A DNA stretch of 64,000 bases from Natronorubrum halophilum (GCF_003670115.1 NZ_QQTY01000001.1:1116001-1180000), one strand, 5' to 3'. Shown: positions 35,512-44,097, numbered from the stretch's first letter. The notes: generated by a model not told the origin, from the sequence alone. Numbers and translations: made by a program.

Positions 35512-36942
35512 TCACTCACCACCCGTTCGCGGAGCGTCGGCCCCGTTCGCGCTGAACAGGTGCTCCGGATCGTACGTCGTCTGTAGTTCGATTACTCGCT
35601 CGTAGTTGTCGCCGAAGCGCAGTTTCTCGGGGTCCTCGTTCAGCCCCGGAAAGTTGCCGTAACGGCCCGACGCGACCGGCAGAGGTTGTATTTCGGCGAT
35701 TACCTCGCGGGCCCAGGCCACGTTCGCGTCGTCGTCGTCAGGGTCCTCCCAGTTGGCCTCGACGGTGAGCATGTACGGCTTGTCGCGGTGCCAGAACGCG
35801 GTCGCGTCCCGGGCTACGTCGGCGACCGCATCCCCGAGGTGCCAGAGATCGACGGTCGAGAGCGGCGACGGAGCCGACTCGTTGTACCGGACCATGAGCT
35901 CGACGACGTCGTCGGTGATCTCGGTGAGGTAGACCGACTTCCAGTAGTACCGGAGCCCGTCGGGGTAGTCCTCGTCGAGCATCGACTGCAGATCGACGTA
36001 GTCCATCGGTCCGCTGAAGTCGGCGACGGGCGTCGCACTCTCCCGGATCGACCGGAAACCGTCGGCGGCGCCCTCGAGGTCGCCGTGCCCGGAACCGAGC
36101 ATGGCGACGGCGGGTTCGCCCCACAGTTCTTCGGGGAACTCCTCGGTATCGGGGACGTGCGCGGTGAACGCGAGGATGCTCGCCTCCCGCGGCGCATCCG
36201 CCGTCCACTCGAGGTATCGTTCCATCACCGCGTGCGCATCGTCGGCGTAGAACCACGCGAAGAACGCGTACACCTCGGGGCCGACCTCGTGGAGGTCGAA
36301 CTCGAAGGACGTGACGACGCCGAGGGAGCCGCCGCCGCGGAGTCCCCAGAACAGGTCCTCGTTCCGCTCGGCGCTTGCGGTGTGAACCGTTCCGTCCGCG
36401 GTCACGACGTCGACGCTCCGTAGATTGTCCAGCGACAGTCCGTACTGGCGGCTCAGGTGGCCGTAACCGCCGTTGAGCGTCAGCCCCGCGACCCCGGTCT
36501 CCGAGACCACCCCGAGGGCGGTCGCGAGGCCGAACAGTTGCGTTTCGCGATCGACGTCGCCGAGCGTCGCGCCGCCCTCGACGCGGACCGTTCGCGCTTC
36601 GGAATCGACGCGCACGCTATGCATCGGCGTCAGGTCGACGACGAGTCCGCCGTCGCAGATCGCCGTCCCGGCGACGTTGTGGCCGCCGCCCCGAATCGCG
36701 AGCGGAAGCCGCTGCTCGCGGGCGAAGGAGACCGCCGCGACGACGTCGGCGACGCCGTCACAGCGGGCGATGATCGCCGGATATCGGTCTATCATTCCGT
36801 TCCAGATCTGTCGGTCCCGTTCGTACTCCGGGTCGGCCGGGAGCACGGCGTCACCGGAGAAGCCCGCCTCGAACGACCGAACGGCGTCGCCTGGAAGATC
36901 GGCAAACGCCTTCTCGCCGGGAGTGTTACCCGTCGTTGCCAT
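35512..36942 (-). CDS. FAD-linked oxidoreductase, BBE type
   Basis: A 476-residue flavoenzyme. The FAD_binding_4 domain contains LAIRGGGHNVAGTAICDGG, in which H88 is the usual site of covalent flavin attachment. Next come GGATLGDVDRETQLFGLATALG and GVAGLTLNGGYGHLSRQYG, and the C-terminal BBE segment reads GNFPGLNEDPEKLRFGDNYE. Such enzymes oxidise sugars, alcohols or alkaloid-like substrates with oxygen. The start MATTGNTPGE is chosen over one nine codons upstream. Confidence 0.9.
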   Translation of the reverse strand: MATTGNTPGEKAFADLPGDAVRSFEAGFSGDAVLPADPEYERDRQIWNGMIDRYPAIIARCDGVADVVAAVSFAREQRLPLAIRGGGHNVAGTAICDGGLVVDLTPMHSVRVDSEARTVRVEGGATLGDVDRETQLFGLATALGVVSETGVAGLTLNGGYGHLSRQYGLSLDNLRSVDVVTADGTVHTASAERNEDLFWGLRGGGSLGVVTSFEFDLHEVGPEVYAFFAWFYADDAHAVMERYLEWTADAPREASILAFTAHVPDTEEFPEELWGEPAVAMLGSGHGDLEGAADGFRSIRESATPVADFSGPMDYVDLQSMLDEDYPDGLRYYWKSVYLTEITDDVVELMVRYNESAPSPLSTVDLWHLGDAVADVARDATAFWHRDKPYMLTVEANWEDPDDDDANVAWAREVIAEIQPLPVASGRYGNFPGLNEDPEKLRFGDNYERVIELQTTYDPEHLFSANGADAPRTGGE

Positions 36943-37291
36943 GGGCCGAACTACACCGTCAACGACCATAAACCAGTTTGGCCGTTTATACGACGATCAA
37001 TCGTGCAGATATGACGGGCCGGCAGGCTACGGTCCGAAGCCGGCCAGCGAGTTACAGCCGCGGGCATTCGCATTTGGATCCGTCGAGGCGGGCGTCGCCT
37101 CTGGTGGTAGCCGTTCGAGAATCCCCAATGGGGCCTACCGCACTCCGTAGGCACCGACTACCTCGGCGACGTACTCCCAATTGAGTATTATTCTGAAAAC
37201 GAGGTGCAATCGAAACGATCACTCGAAACAGGGTGTGGTTTCGTAGATACAGATTGTGATTTACAATGTACTGATTCGCTGATTCTCAGGT
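36943..37291. other. intergenic region before the DUF3494 lipoprotein gene
   Basis: A 349-bp gap with no convincing gene. A TATA-like TTTATA at 36985-36990 precedes an ATG at 37011 whose first 16 bases (to 37026) are identical to the start of the MATE gene at 34033. The frame that follows is Arg-rich and not protein-like. From about 37180 the DNA becomes AT-rich (TTGAGTATTATTCTGAAAAC, GATTTACAATGTACTG) and probably holds the promoter of the next gene. Confidence 0.6.
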
Positions 37292-40018
37292 ATGGATTAC
37301 AGTCCAACCAGACGGACGGTCCTCGCATCGAGTGGATTACTCACAGCCGGTCTCGCCGGTTGTATGGGCGCCGCGCAAGAAGATGGCGATCCCCCGGTCC
37401 AGATCCAGCAAGACGGTCCAGCACCGGTCGATCTCGGGACGGCCTGTGACTTTTCGATCCTGGCAAAATCCGGGATCTCGAGCGTTCCCAATTCCGACGT
37501 GACAGGGGACATTGGCGTGAGTCCGATCGCGTCGACCGCCATAACCGGGTTCGATCTGACGCTGGATGCATCCGGCGTCTATTCGACATCGACGCAGGTG
37601 GGCGGACGGGTGTACGCGGCCGATTATTCGGAGCCAACACCGTCCAGATTGACCACGGCCGTGAGCGATATGGAAACCGCGTTCACCGATGCGTACGGCC
37701 GCGTCCCGCCAGATGAAACGAATTTAGGCGGCGGCAACCTCGCCGGGCAAACACTGACTCCGGGAGTGTACAATTGGGATACCGGCCTCTCGATCGACGA
37801 CGATATCACCATCGACGGCGGCCCGGACGACACCTGGATCTTCCAGGTCGCGGGCGGTCTCAGCGTGGCGAGCGGGGTGACCGTCAATCTTGAAGGGGGC
37901 GCGCAGGCCGAAAACATCGTCTGGGTGGTCGCCGGCGGTCCCGGCGTCGAGATCGGAACGGACGCGAACTTTGCGGGGGTCGTGCTGGCCCAGACGGGGA
38001 TCAACGTGCTCACCAACGCAACGGTGGACGGCTGTCTGTACGCCCAAACCGACGTCAATCTTCAGATGGCGACGGTTACCGGGTGCGATTGCGATCTCGT
38101 CGACCTGCAAGTGGACTCGGCGTGTGTAGATGAGGAAGGGGAGATCACGGTAACGAATCCCAACGACGTCTCGGTGATGGTAACCGTCACCGGTCCCGAT
38201 GGGTACGAGGAGACGATGGAGGTTCCCGCCGGTGGTTCGGCGACGTGGGGGAATCTCGCGGATGGAACGTACTCGCTCGAGACCGACAACATCGCGATCG
38301 GTCTCGATATTACGACGCTCAATGTCAGTTGCGATTCGGCCGTCCCCGACGTCGTCACGACGCCCGCGACGGACGTCAACGGCTCGACGGCCACGCTCAA
38401 CGGTGAGTTAACCGACCTCGGTGACTACGACACCGTCGACGTCTTCTTCGAGTGGCGCGAGCTCGGTACGGACGAGTGGATCGCCACCCCACCCCAGACG
38501 CTTGACGCGCCCGGCGACTTCAGCGACGGGATCGAGGGTCTCGAGCCCGGCACCACGTACGAATTCCGGGCGGTCGGGCTGGCGAACGGCGAACGAGTCG
38601 AAGGAGCCACGCTTCGCATCATCAAGGAGGTGCCAGGTGTACCGCAGGTCATCACGTCGCCGGCGACGGAGGTCAACGGATCGACGGCCACGCTCAACGG
38701 CGAACTGCTCGATCTCGGGGACTACGACGCGGTCGACGTCTTCTTCGAGTGGCGTGAAGTCGGCACGGACGAGTGGACTGCCACCGCGCCGCAAACGCTC
38801 GACGCGCCCGGCGACTTCAGCGCCGGGATCGCGGGCCTCGAGCCCGGCGGCACGTACGAGTTCCGGGCGGTCGCAGTGACCGATGACACGCGCGACGAAG
38901 GGGCCACTCTCTCGTTCACCAAAGACGAACCCGGCGCACCCATCGTCGAAACCCAGACGGCGACGGAGATCAACGGATCGACGGCGACGCTCAACGGTGA
39001 ATTGATCGAGATTGGGGACTTCGATTCCGTCGACGTCTTCTTCGAATGGCGTGAGCTCGGCGAGGACGAGTGGACCGCCACCGAGCCCCAGACGCTCGAA
39101 GAGACCGGCTCCTTCAGCGACGGGATCGAGGGCCTCGAGCCCGGTAGCACGTACGAATTCCGGGCGGTCGTAGTGGCCAATGGCACGCGTGAGGAAGGAA
39201 CCATCGTCTCGTTCACCAAAGCTGAGGCCGGCGTCCCCAGCGTCGAGACGGAGCCGGCGACAGAGATCAACGGCTCGACCGCGACGCTCAACGGTGAAGC
39301 GCTCGATCTCGGCGACTTCGACACCGTCGACGTCTTCTTCGAGTGGCGTGAACTCGGCGCGGACGAGTGGATCGCCACCGATTCCCAGACGCTCGACGAA
39401 CCCGGCGACTTCAGCGCCGGGATCGAAGGCCTCGAACTCGGTTCCACGTACGAATTCCGGGCGGTCATGGTCGCGAACGGCGAACGGTTCCTCGGAGTCA
39501 CGCTCTCGTTCACCAAATTCGGGCCGGATGAGTTGGAGGTCGAGACGAGGCCAGCGACGAAGGTCAACGGCTCGACGGCCACGCTCAACGGCGAACTGCT
39601 CGAACTCGAGGGTGCAGCGGAGGTTACCGTTTACTTCCTGTACCGCGTCAAGGGAACGACGGTGTGGACGTTCACCGACGAAGCGGTCCTCACCGAACCC
39701 GGGCCGTTCAGTGCGACGGCGACGAACCTCGAGACTGGCACAACCTACGAGTTCCAGGCGGTCGCCCAGGTGGGCAGCACAGTGGTGTACGGCGAGATTC
39801 TGGAGTTTACGAAGGAACCCGCTAATGGGGGCAACGGGAAGAAAAAGAAGAAGAAAAAGCGCAAATACAAGCGCGCAAAACGCGAGTACGAGAAGTACAA
39901 AAAGAAATACGAGAAAGGGAAGGTGAACAAGAAGCAACTGAAAAAGAAGCGCCACGCCTACGAGCGCGCAAAACGCGAGTACGAGAAGTACAAAAAGAAC
40001 TGTAAGAACGCGTCCTGA
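37292..40018 (+). CDS. DUF3494 (ice-binding-like) lipoprotein with five repeats and Lys-rich tail
   Basis: A 908-residue surface protein. A signal with Arg-Arg (TRRTVLASSGLLTAGLAG) leads to lipobox C24. A DUF3494 beta-solenoid follows (about 48-270): DFSILAKSGISSVPNSDVTG, GDIGVSP, LTPGVYNWDTG, WIFQVAGGLSVASG and FAGVVLAQTGINV. This domain occurs in ice-binding proteins and in surface proteins of organisms that never meet ice. A linker (271-353) precedes five fibronectin-like repeats of exactly 99 residues (354-848). Each has INGSTATLNGE or a variant, VDVFFEWRELG and GTTYEFRAV. The last 60 residues are Lys/Arg/Tyr-rich (KKKKKKKRKYKRAKREYEKY), strikingly unlike the acidic remainder. A remnant of a transposase follows. 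Probable role: adhesion or surface interaction. Confidence 0.87.
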   Translation: MDYSPTRRTVLASSGLLTAGLAGCMGAAQEDGDPPVQIQQDGPAPVDLGTACDFSILAKSGISSVPNSDVTGDIGVSPIASTAITGFDLTLDASGVYSTSTQVGGRVYAADYSEPTPSRLTTAVSDMETAFTDAYGRVPPDETNLGGGNLAGQTLTPGVYNWDTGLSIDDDITIDGGPDDTWIFQVAGGLSVASGVTVNLEGGAQAENIVWVVAGGPGVEIGTDANFAGVVLAQTGINVLTNATVDGCLYAQTDVNLQMATVTGCDCDLVDLQVDSACVDEEGEITVTNPNDVSVMVTVTGPDGYEETMEVPAGGSATWGNLADGTYSLETDNIAIGLDITTLNVSCDSAVPDVVTTPATDVNGSTATLNGELTDLGDYDTVDVFFEWRELGTDEWIATPPQTLDAPGDFSDGIEGLEPGTTYEFRAVGLANGERVEGATLRIIKEVPGVPQVITSPATEVNGSTATLNGELLDLGDYDAVDVFFEWREVGTDEWTATAPQTLDAPGDFSAGIAGLEPGGTYEFRAVAVTDDTRDEGATLSFTKDEPGAPIVETQTATEINGSTATLNGELIEIGDFDSVDVFFEWRELGEDEWTATEPQTLEETGSFSDGIEGLEPGSTYEFRAVVVANGTREEGTIVSFTKAEAGVPSVETEPATEINGSTATLNGEALDLGDFDTVDVFFEWRELGADEWIATDSQTLDEPGDFSAGIEGLELGSTYEFRAVMVANGERFLGVTLSFTKFGPDELEVETRPATKVNGSTATLNGELLELEGAAEVTVYFLYRVKGTTVWTFTDEAVLTEPGPFSATATNLETGTTYEFQAVAQVGSTVVYGEILEFTKEPANGGNGKKKKKKKRKYKRAKREYEKYKKKYEKGKVNKKQLKKKRHAYERAKREYEKYKKNCKNAS
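38351..39835 (+). repeat. five tandem 297-bp repeats inside the DUF3494 gene
   Basis: The codons for the Val/Ile-Asn pair at the start of the INGSTATLNG-type segment begin at 38375, 38672, 38969, 39266 and 39563, an exact 297-bp period. Each unit encodes one 99-residue fibronectin-like domain. Copies 1 to 4 are very similar at the DNA level (GTCGACGTCTTCTTCGA recurs); copy 5 is the most divergent (AEVTVYFLYRVKG). The array can expand or contract by recombination. Confidence 0.9.
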
Positions 40019-40457
40019 TCCGGTCGAACAACCGGCCCGGTCGCGTTCGACCGCGCCGACCGTGGCGTCGCCTCGAGCGGTTCGTTATTTTGCGCTGTTG
40101 AACTCCGCTACAGTGAGAATTTTTGAGGCAGTCGAGACGATCGTGCAACCGTAGCCACAGTAGTACTCTTCAGCGGGTAGATCGGCGCATTTCGACGCAT
40201 CCGGATCGGCAGGCATCGCTCTCACGTCGGTTGAATCGATGCGAGAGGTCAAATCGAGCAGGCCGCAGACGGTTGCCTGCTCGAGAGGTGGTCGAAGACC
40301 TCGTCGACGTGTCGATGTCGGTGAGAAAGCGATCGACCGATCCCAGGTAAATCGCCGACCGCTCGCTTTCGAGACAGTTCGTGAAGGCGAGCGCGCTGTG
40401 GCTCGAAGTAGCACTATCGGAAAATGCGTTCGAATCGCACGGAAAACGGTCTCCGAG
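40019..40457. other. gap holding a transposase remnant
   Basis: A 439-bp stretch between the repeat protein and a small membrane-protein gene. The first 65 bp are plain intergenic DNA. From 40085 to about 40330 lies a minus-strand transposase fragment, described separately. The remaining 130 bp show no gene. Confidence 0.65.
40085..40330 (-). mobile_element. remnant of a transposase gene
   Basis: On the minus strand the frame ending at a TAA at 40085 reads LLDLTSRIDSTDVRAMPADP, then DASKCADLPAEEYYCGYGCT and IVSTASKILTVAEFNSAK. From memory this matches the central catalytic region of a common haloarchaeal IS transposase (its D-S-T-D-V-R-A-M segment and the YYYGYGCTIVSTGQKIPIAAEFTE-like region). 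The N-terminal and C-terminal parts and terminal repeats are absent, and changes such as C for Y suggest decay. Not functional. Confidence 0.65.
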
Positions 40458-40715
40458 TTACCGACGCGACTCGAGGAGCGGAACGCCGTTGTGTCGGCAG
40501 TATTCGAACGCGTGAACCGCGGCCAGACCGAGGGCGACGACCGCGAACATCGTCCCGGCAATCGGGACGCTCAACTCGGGTGCGCCGGCCGAGAAGAGCA
40601 CCGCCGACGTCGTTGCAGCGAGGAGGGCGGCGAGGGTCACCGCGTAGATGGTCGCGCTACTCATGCGGAACCACGTCGATGCGGGGACGTACCGTTGTCG
40701 TGTCGGATTACCCAT
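40458..40715 (-). CDS. small two-TM membrane protein
   Basis: An 85-residue protein with two hydrophobic helices (about 22-43 and 49-70) and a short charged tail containing EYCRHNGVPLLESRR. A TATA-like CCATAATAAAA (40737-40747, read on the minus strand as TTTTATTATGG) lies about 25 nt before the ATG, supporting this start over an internal Met at residue 18. No family recognised. Confidence 0.7.
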   Translation of the reverse strand: MGNPTRQRYVPASTWFRMSSATIYAVTLAALLAATTSAVLFSAGAPELSVPIAGTMFAVVALGLAAVHAFEYCRHNGVPLLESRR

Positions 40716-40858
40716 ACATAGGTGTTAGTAATCCACCATAATAAAACCAGTGGAGATGTCACCCAGGGTGAACGATGGCCGCGGAAGGGCTGACTCGAGA
40801 CACCGGCGACCCGGCTCAGAGAGATATCGCTATCAGGTCTGCACCCGACTCAACCGGT

Positions 40859-41041
40859 ATGGCAGACGAAACGAAGCCGACGGCAGAAGGCGACGGAGAC
40901 GATTCCGACGGGACCGGAATGGCGATCGGGATGGGGACCGGCGTCGCGATCGGCGTCGCGATCGGCGTCGCGATGGATAATCTGGCGATCGGGATCGCCA
41001 TCGGCGTCGCGATCGGGGCGGGAATGGGGACGGCGATGTGA
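40859..41041 (+). CDS. glycine-zipper small membrane protein
   Basis: A 60-residue protein. An acidic N-terminus (MADETKPTAEGDGDDSDGTG) leads to two hydrophobic segments built of a Gly-x3-Gly pattern (IGMGTGVAIGVAIGVAMDN and LAIGIAIGVAIGAGMGTAM). Glycine zippers pack helices closely and occur in small membrane proteins of unknown role. The DNA shows a 12-bp tandem repeat (GTCGCGATCGGC) at 40941-40976. A longer frame starts 28 codons upstream, but this ATG gives the compact form. Confidence 0.65.
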   Translation: MADETKPTAEGDGDDSDGTGMAIGMGTGVAIGVAIGVAMDNLAIGIAIGVAIGAGMGTAM

Positions 41042-41060
41042 CTCACGGCTCGCTCGAGGG

Positions 41061-42383
41061 CTAACTCGCCGTCCGTTGGGTCTCGTCTCCGCCGCGTTGT
41101 TCGGCGACGACGTACTGAACCTCGACGACGACGGACTCGTCGCCGTGGGGTTCGATCGCCTCGTAGAGTCGATCAGCCAGTCCCGGCTCCGGGCCGGGGT
41201 CCTCCCCGCTGACCGTAACGGTGACCCCCTCGACGGACTGGACCGGATAGTTGCCGTCGAGTTCGACCGTGACGGCGTCGGCCTCGAGATGATCGTACCG
41301 CGGCTCCGCGAGCACCGCTTCGACCTCGTCTTCGGCCGACGACTCGAGTTCCGTCGTGTGGAAATCGAGCAGGGTGACGCCGGCTAGCGGGGCGGCGAGA
41401 ACCAGCAGTCCGATCCCGAAGAGAGCCGCGTAGGTGTAGGTCGGCCTCCGAGTCGGCGACACCTCGAACAACCCCTGCGGGCGGTAGCCGGCGACCCACA
41501 GCGTCGCCAGCGCGGCGAGGTTGATCGACAGGAGGTTCACGATCACGAGGGCGGCAGCGCCGATCGCCGCGCCGTGCATTCCCCAGGCGACCGTGATCCC
41601 GACCGCGGCCGACGGCGGGATGAGCGCCGCGGCGATCATGACGCCGACGATGGCCTCCGAAAAGCCCCGCGTGAGGCTCAGGATGCCGGCGATCCCGGCA
41701 CCGAGCGCCACCGCCAACGAAAAGAGGTTGGGAGAGACGCGCTCCTCGAGTTCCGTCGCGACGACGATATCGACTCCCGCCGGCTCGAGGCCGGCCATGC
41801 GGGCGAGGAAGGCGAGGGCGATCGAGGCGACGACGACCATCGCCACGCCGACGAGTTGGTAGCGGAAGCCGGTCGCTTTGAGTCGGTCGTCGCCGGTGAC
41901 GATCCCGACGTTGGCGGCGAGTGCGGGACCGAGCAGCGGCGCGATGACCATCGCGCCGATGACGACCGCCGGCGAGTCCGCAAGCAACCCGGCGGTCGCG
42001 ACGACGGCGCTGATGAGCAACATGACGGCGTAGATCGTAAACGGCGGCGTGAGTTCGTCCGCCTTCGTCCGGAGTACCTGTCTCGAGGTGCGTGACCCCT
42101 TCTGGCCGCCGTGGCTGTATCGGTCCTCCAACGTCGAGAACTCCGTCGAGATGACCGTTTCGGCGTTGATAACGACGGTGCTGGCGTCGTCGTCGATTCC
42201 GGCCCGTTTCAGTCGATCGAGAACCGGTTCGACGGCCCGCGTCGGCAGCGGAAACCTGACGACGGCGGCGTATCCTCGACCGCTGGTTTCGTCGCTGACG
42301 ACGTAGTCTACTCCCTCCTCCTCGAGGATGTCGAGGACGGGCCGTCGCTTCCCCTTCGGGATGGTGATCTCGAGATAGCGCAT
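41061..42383 (-). CDS. DUF389 / TIGR00341 family membrane protein
   Basis: A 440-residue protein. An N-terminal ferredoxin-like soluble domain (MRYLEITIPKGKRRPVLDIL onward, about 1-85) precedes a six-helix membrane domain (about 130-345) with the family segments SPAVVIGAMVIAPLLGPALA, LTRGFSEAIVGVMIAAALIP and PSAAVGITVAWG. A C-terminal soluble domain follows. DUF389 proteins are widespread, and their transport or signalling role is not established. Adjacent genes give no further clue. Confidence 0.88.
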   Translation of the reverse strand: MRYLEITIPKGKRRPVLDILEEEGVDYVVSDETSGRGYAAVVRFPLPTRAVEPVLDRLKRAGIDDDASTVVINAETVISTEFSTLEDRYSHGGQKGSRTSRQVLRTKADELTPPFTIYAVMLLISAVVATAGLLADSPAVVIGAMVIAPLLGPALAANVGIVTGDDRLKATGFRYQLVGVAMVVVASIALAFLARMAGLEPAGVDIVVATELEERVSPNLFSLAVALGAGIAGILSLTRGFSEAIVGVMIAAALIPPSAAVGITVAWGMHGAAIGAAALVIVNLLSINLAALATLWVAGYRPQGLFEVSPTRRPTYTYAALFGIGLLVLAAPLAGVTLLDFHTTELESSAEDEVEAVLAEPRYDHLEADAVTVELDGNYPVQSVEGVTVTVSGEDPGPEPGLADRLYEAIEPHGDESVVVEVQYVVAEQRGGDETQRTAS

Positions 42384-42466
42384 ACTGGGGCCACAGCCGA
42401 CCCGCGGATAGACCTACGGGCGGCAGTGGACGGGGCGAGGCGAGCGGCCGGATCGCGCGGACCGAC

Positions 42467-42886
42467 TCAGCCGCCGGTGCCGACGATGCCGCAGGCGATG
42501 GCGTCGGGATCGCGGATCTCCTCGCCGTCGACCGCGTCGGGAGCCAGCAGAAGGATCGTATCGTCGGGCATCCCGTCTTCGACCTGTACTGTGCGCCCAA
42601 GAACGTCCTCGAGTTCGTCGACGTCGTCGATGTCGAACTCCCGTTTCGTGAGGAGTTCGGCGTTGGTCCGCGAGAGCACGAAAACGAGGTCGGACGGGTC
42701 GGACGCGTCGTTTTCGCCCGCCTCGAGCAACTCGGACAGCGAGTCGGCGTTGATCTCCTCGAGCGAGCGGATCGTGACGCGCGCGGTGTCGGAGCCGGGT
42801 GCCTTTTCCGACTGCGTGCGCAGGCGGGCGGACAGTTCCTCGAAGTCGGTGCTCGCGTCGATCGGGGTGTCGTGACTCGAGCCCAT
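42467..42886 (-). CDS. conserved haloarchaeal hypothetical protein
   Basis: A 139-residue acidic protein, starting MGSSHDTPIDAS (a Met three codons upstream is equally possible). It contains segments such as RVTIRSLEEINADSLSELLE and DLVFVLSRTNAELLTKREFD and ends CGIVGTGG. No membrane segments or catalytic motifs are visible. Third codon positions are strongly G/C, supporting a real gene. Family unknown. Confidence 0.7.
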   Translation of the reverse strand: MGSSHDTPIDASTDFEELSARLRTQSEKAPGSDTARVTIRSLEEINADSLSELLEAGENDASDPSDLVFVLSRTNAELLTKREFDIDDVDELEDVLGRTVQVEDGMPDDTILLLAPDAVDGEEIRDPDAIACGIVGTGG

Positions 42887-43005
42887 ATCCGCCACACCGC
42901 TCGCGTCGTCCTTGAGAGTGTGGCTGGCCAGTTCCGGCGGCGGAAGCCGTCACGGAGTGAAGCACGCGGAGGTCCGGTTCCCGAGACCTGTACCGAACCA
43001 GCCGT

Positions 43006-44097
43006 TCACTGATACTCGGGCAGCCGATCCGACCGATCGGAGCCCTCGAGGAACGGCAATTCCGTTATCGTCGCGGCCGCTTCCTCGCCGCCGACCCGAA
43101 CCGTCAGCTCGTCGCGCTCGAGGCCGTAGTCGACCAGCGCGAGCGCGATAACGTCCTCGAGCAGCGGGCTCTCGCCCGCGCGGGTGACCTCGCCGACCGA
43201 GCTATCACCGTCGAAAATCGCGGCCCCGGGCTCCGGAACGGATTCGCCCTCGAGCGTCAGCCCCACCAGCTTTCGACTCGGCTGGCCGCGGTTCTCGACG
43301 CGAGAGACGACCTCCTGGCCGACGTAACAGCCCTTCTCGAAGTCCAGGGCGTTTCGCAGGCCGAGCACGTTCGGGAGGGTGCCCTCGAGTTCGGTCTCGA
43401 ACAGGGGCGAGCCGGCCTCGAGCGCGAGGCTCTCGAACGTTCGGTAGCCGAAGGGCGCGGCGTTGAGCCCCTGCGTCTCGAGGGTGCTGTAGACGGCTTC
43501 GGCGTTGTCGGCCCCGCATATGACCTCGTAGCTCTCCTCGCCAGTGAGCGCGTCGGTGCGGATGACGGTCACGCCCTCGTCGCCCATCGTCCCGCGGATG
43601 AACGAGTAACGCCGGTCGGGGGACGCCGCGCCATTGAGGACGCTGGCGATCTTCTCGGTGGCGTGGGGCCCGTGGACGCCGAAGATCGCGTAGTCGTCGG
43701 TCGCGACCCTGATGTCGACGTCCTGGATGAACACCTTCTCGGACCAGTCCTCTGCCAGCGGTTCGGCTTCGGACGGCGGCGTGAAGAGCAACAGCCGCTC
43801 GCCCGCGTTGTAGACGTAGAGTTCGACCTCGATCCCGCCCTGCGGACCGAGCACGAGCGCGTAACAGCCCTGCCCGTCTTCGTCGGGCACCCGATTCGAA
43901 ACGACGTTGTCAACGTACTCGAGGCGGTCGTCGCCCTCGACGACGATCACGCCGTAGGCCATCTCGAGTAAGCCGACGCCGTTGCGGACCGCGCGGTGGG
44001 TTCGCTCGGGGCGGCCGAAGTGTTCGACGATCGTTCGACCGTCCCGCTCGCCGAACGTCGCCCCGTGATCCGTATGAATAGACTCGATGACGCTCAT
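43006..44097 (-). CDS. GcvT/YgfZ-family folate-binding protein
   Basis: A 363-residue protein of the aminomethyltransferase family. The diagnostic YgfZ motif K-G-C-Y-V-G-Q-E lies near residue 240 (ALDFEKGCYVGQEVVSRVEN), so it is probably a folate-dependent factor for iron-sulfur enzymes or tRNA modification rather than the glycine-cleavage T protein. A barrel domain fills the C-terminal 90 residues. No glycine cleavage genes are nearby. The gene lies 40 bp downstream of the DUF6432-like gene on the same strand. Confidence 0.85.
   Translation of the reverse strand: MSVIESIHTDHGATFGERDGRTIVEHFGRPERTHRAVRNGVGLLEMAYGVIVVEGDDRLEYVDNVVSNRVPDEDGQGCYALVLGPQGGIEVELYVYNAGERLLLFTPPSEAEPLAEDWSEKVFIQDVDIRVATDDYAIFGVHGPHATEKIASVLNGAASPDRRYSFIRGTMGDEGVTVIRTDALTGEESYEVICGADNAEAVYSTLETQGLNAAPFGYRTFESLALEAGSPLFETELEGTLPNVLGLRNALDFEKGCYVGQEVVSRVENRGQPSRKLVGLTLEGESVPEPGAAIFDGDSSVGEVTRAGESPLLEDVIALALVDYGLERDELTVRVGGEEAAATITELPFLEGSDRSDRLPEYQ

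Noticed and set aside
36978-37184. 68-codon plus-strand frame beginning near the MATE-like start sequence
   Set aside because: Composition is Arg-rich and non-halophilic, with no family match. Kept only as a note on the 16-bp identity.
40085-40561. 158-codon minus-strand frame taken as one gene
   Set aside because: Only the last roughly 80 residues look like protein, a transposase fragment. The start region is basic and overlaps the small membrane-protein gene.
41061-42897. Long antisense and alternative-frame ORFs across the DUF389 gene
   Set aside because: They are Arg-rich shadows of the real gene. High GC keeps several frames open throughout this genome.
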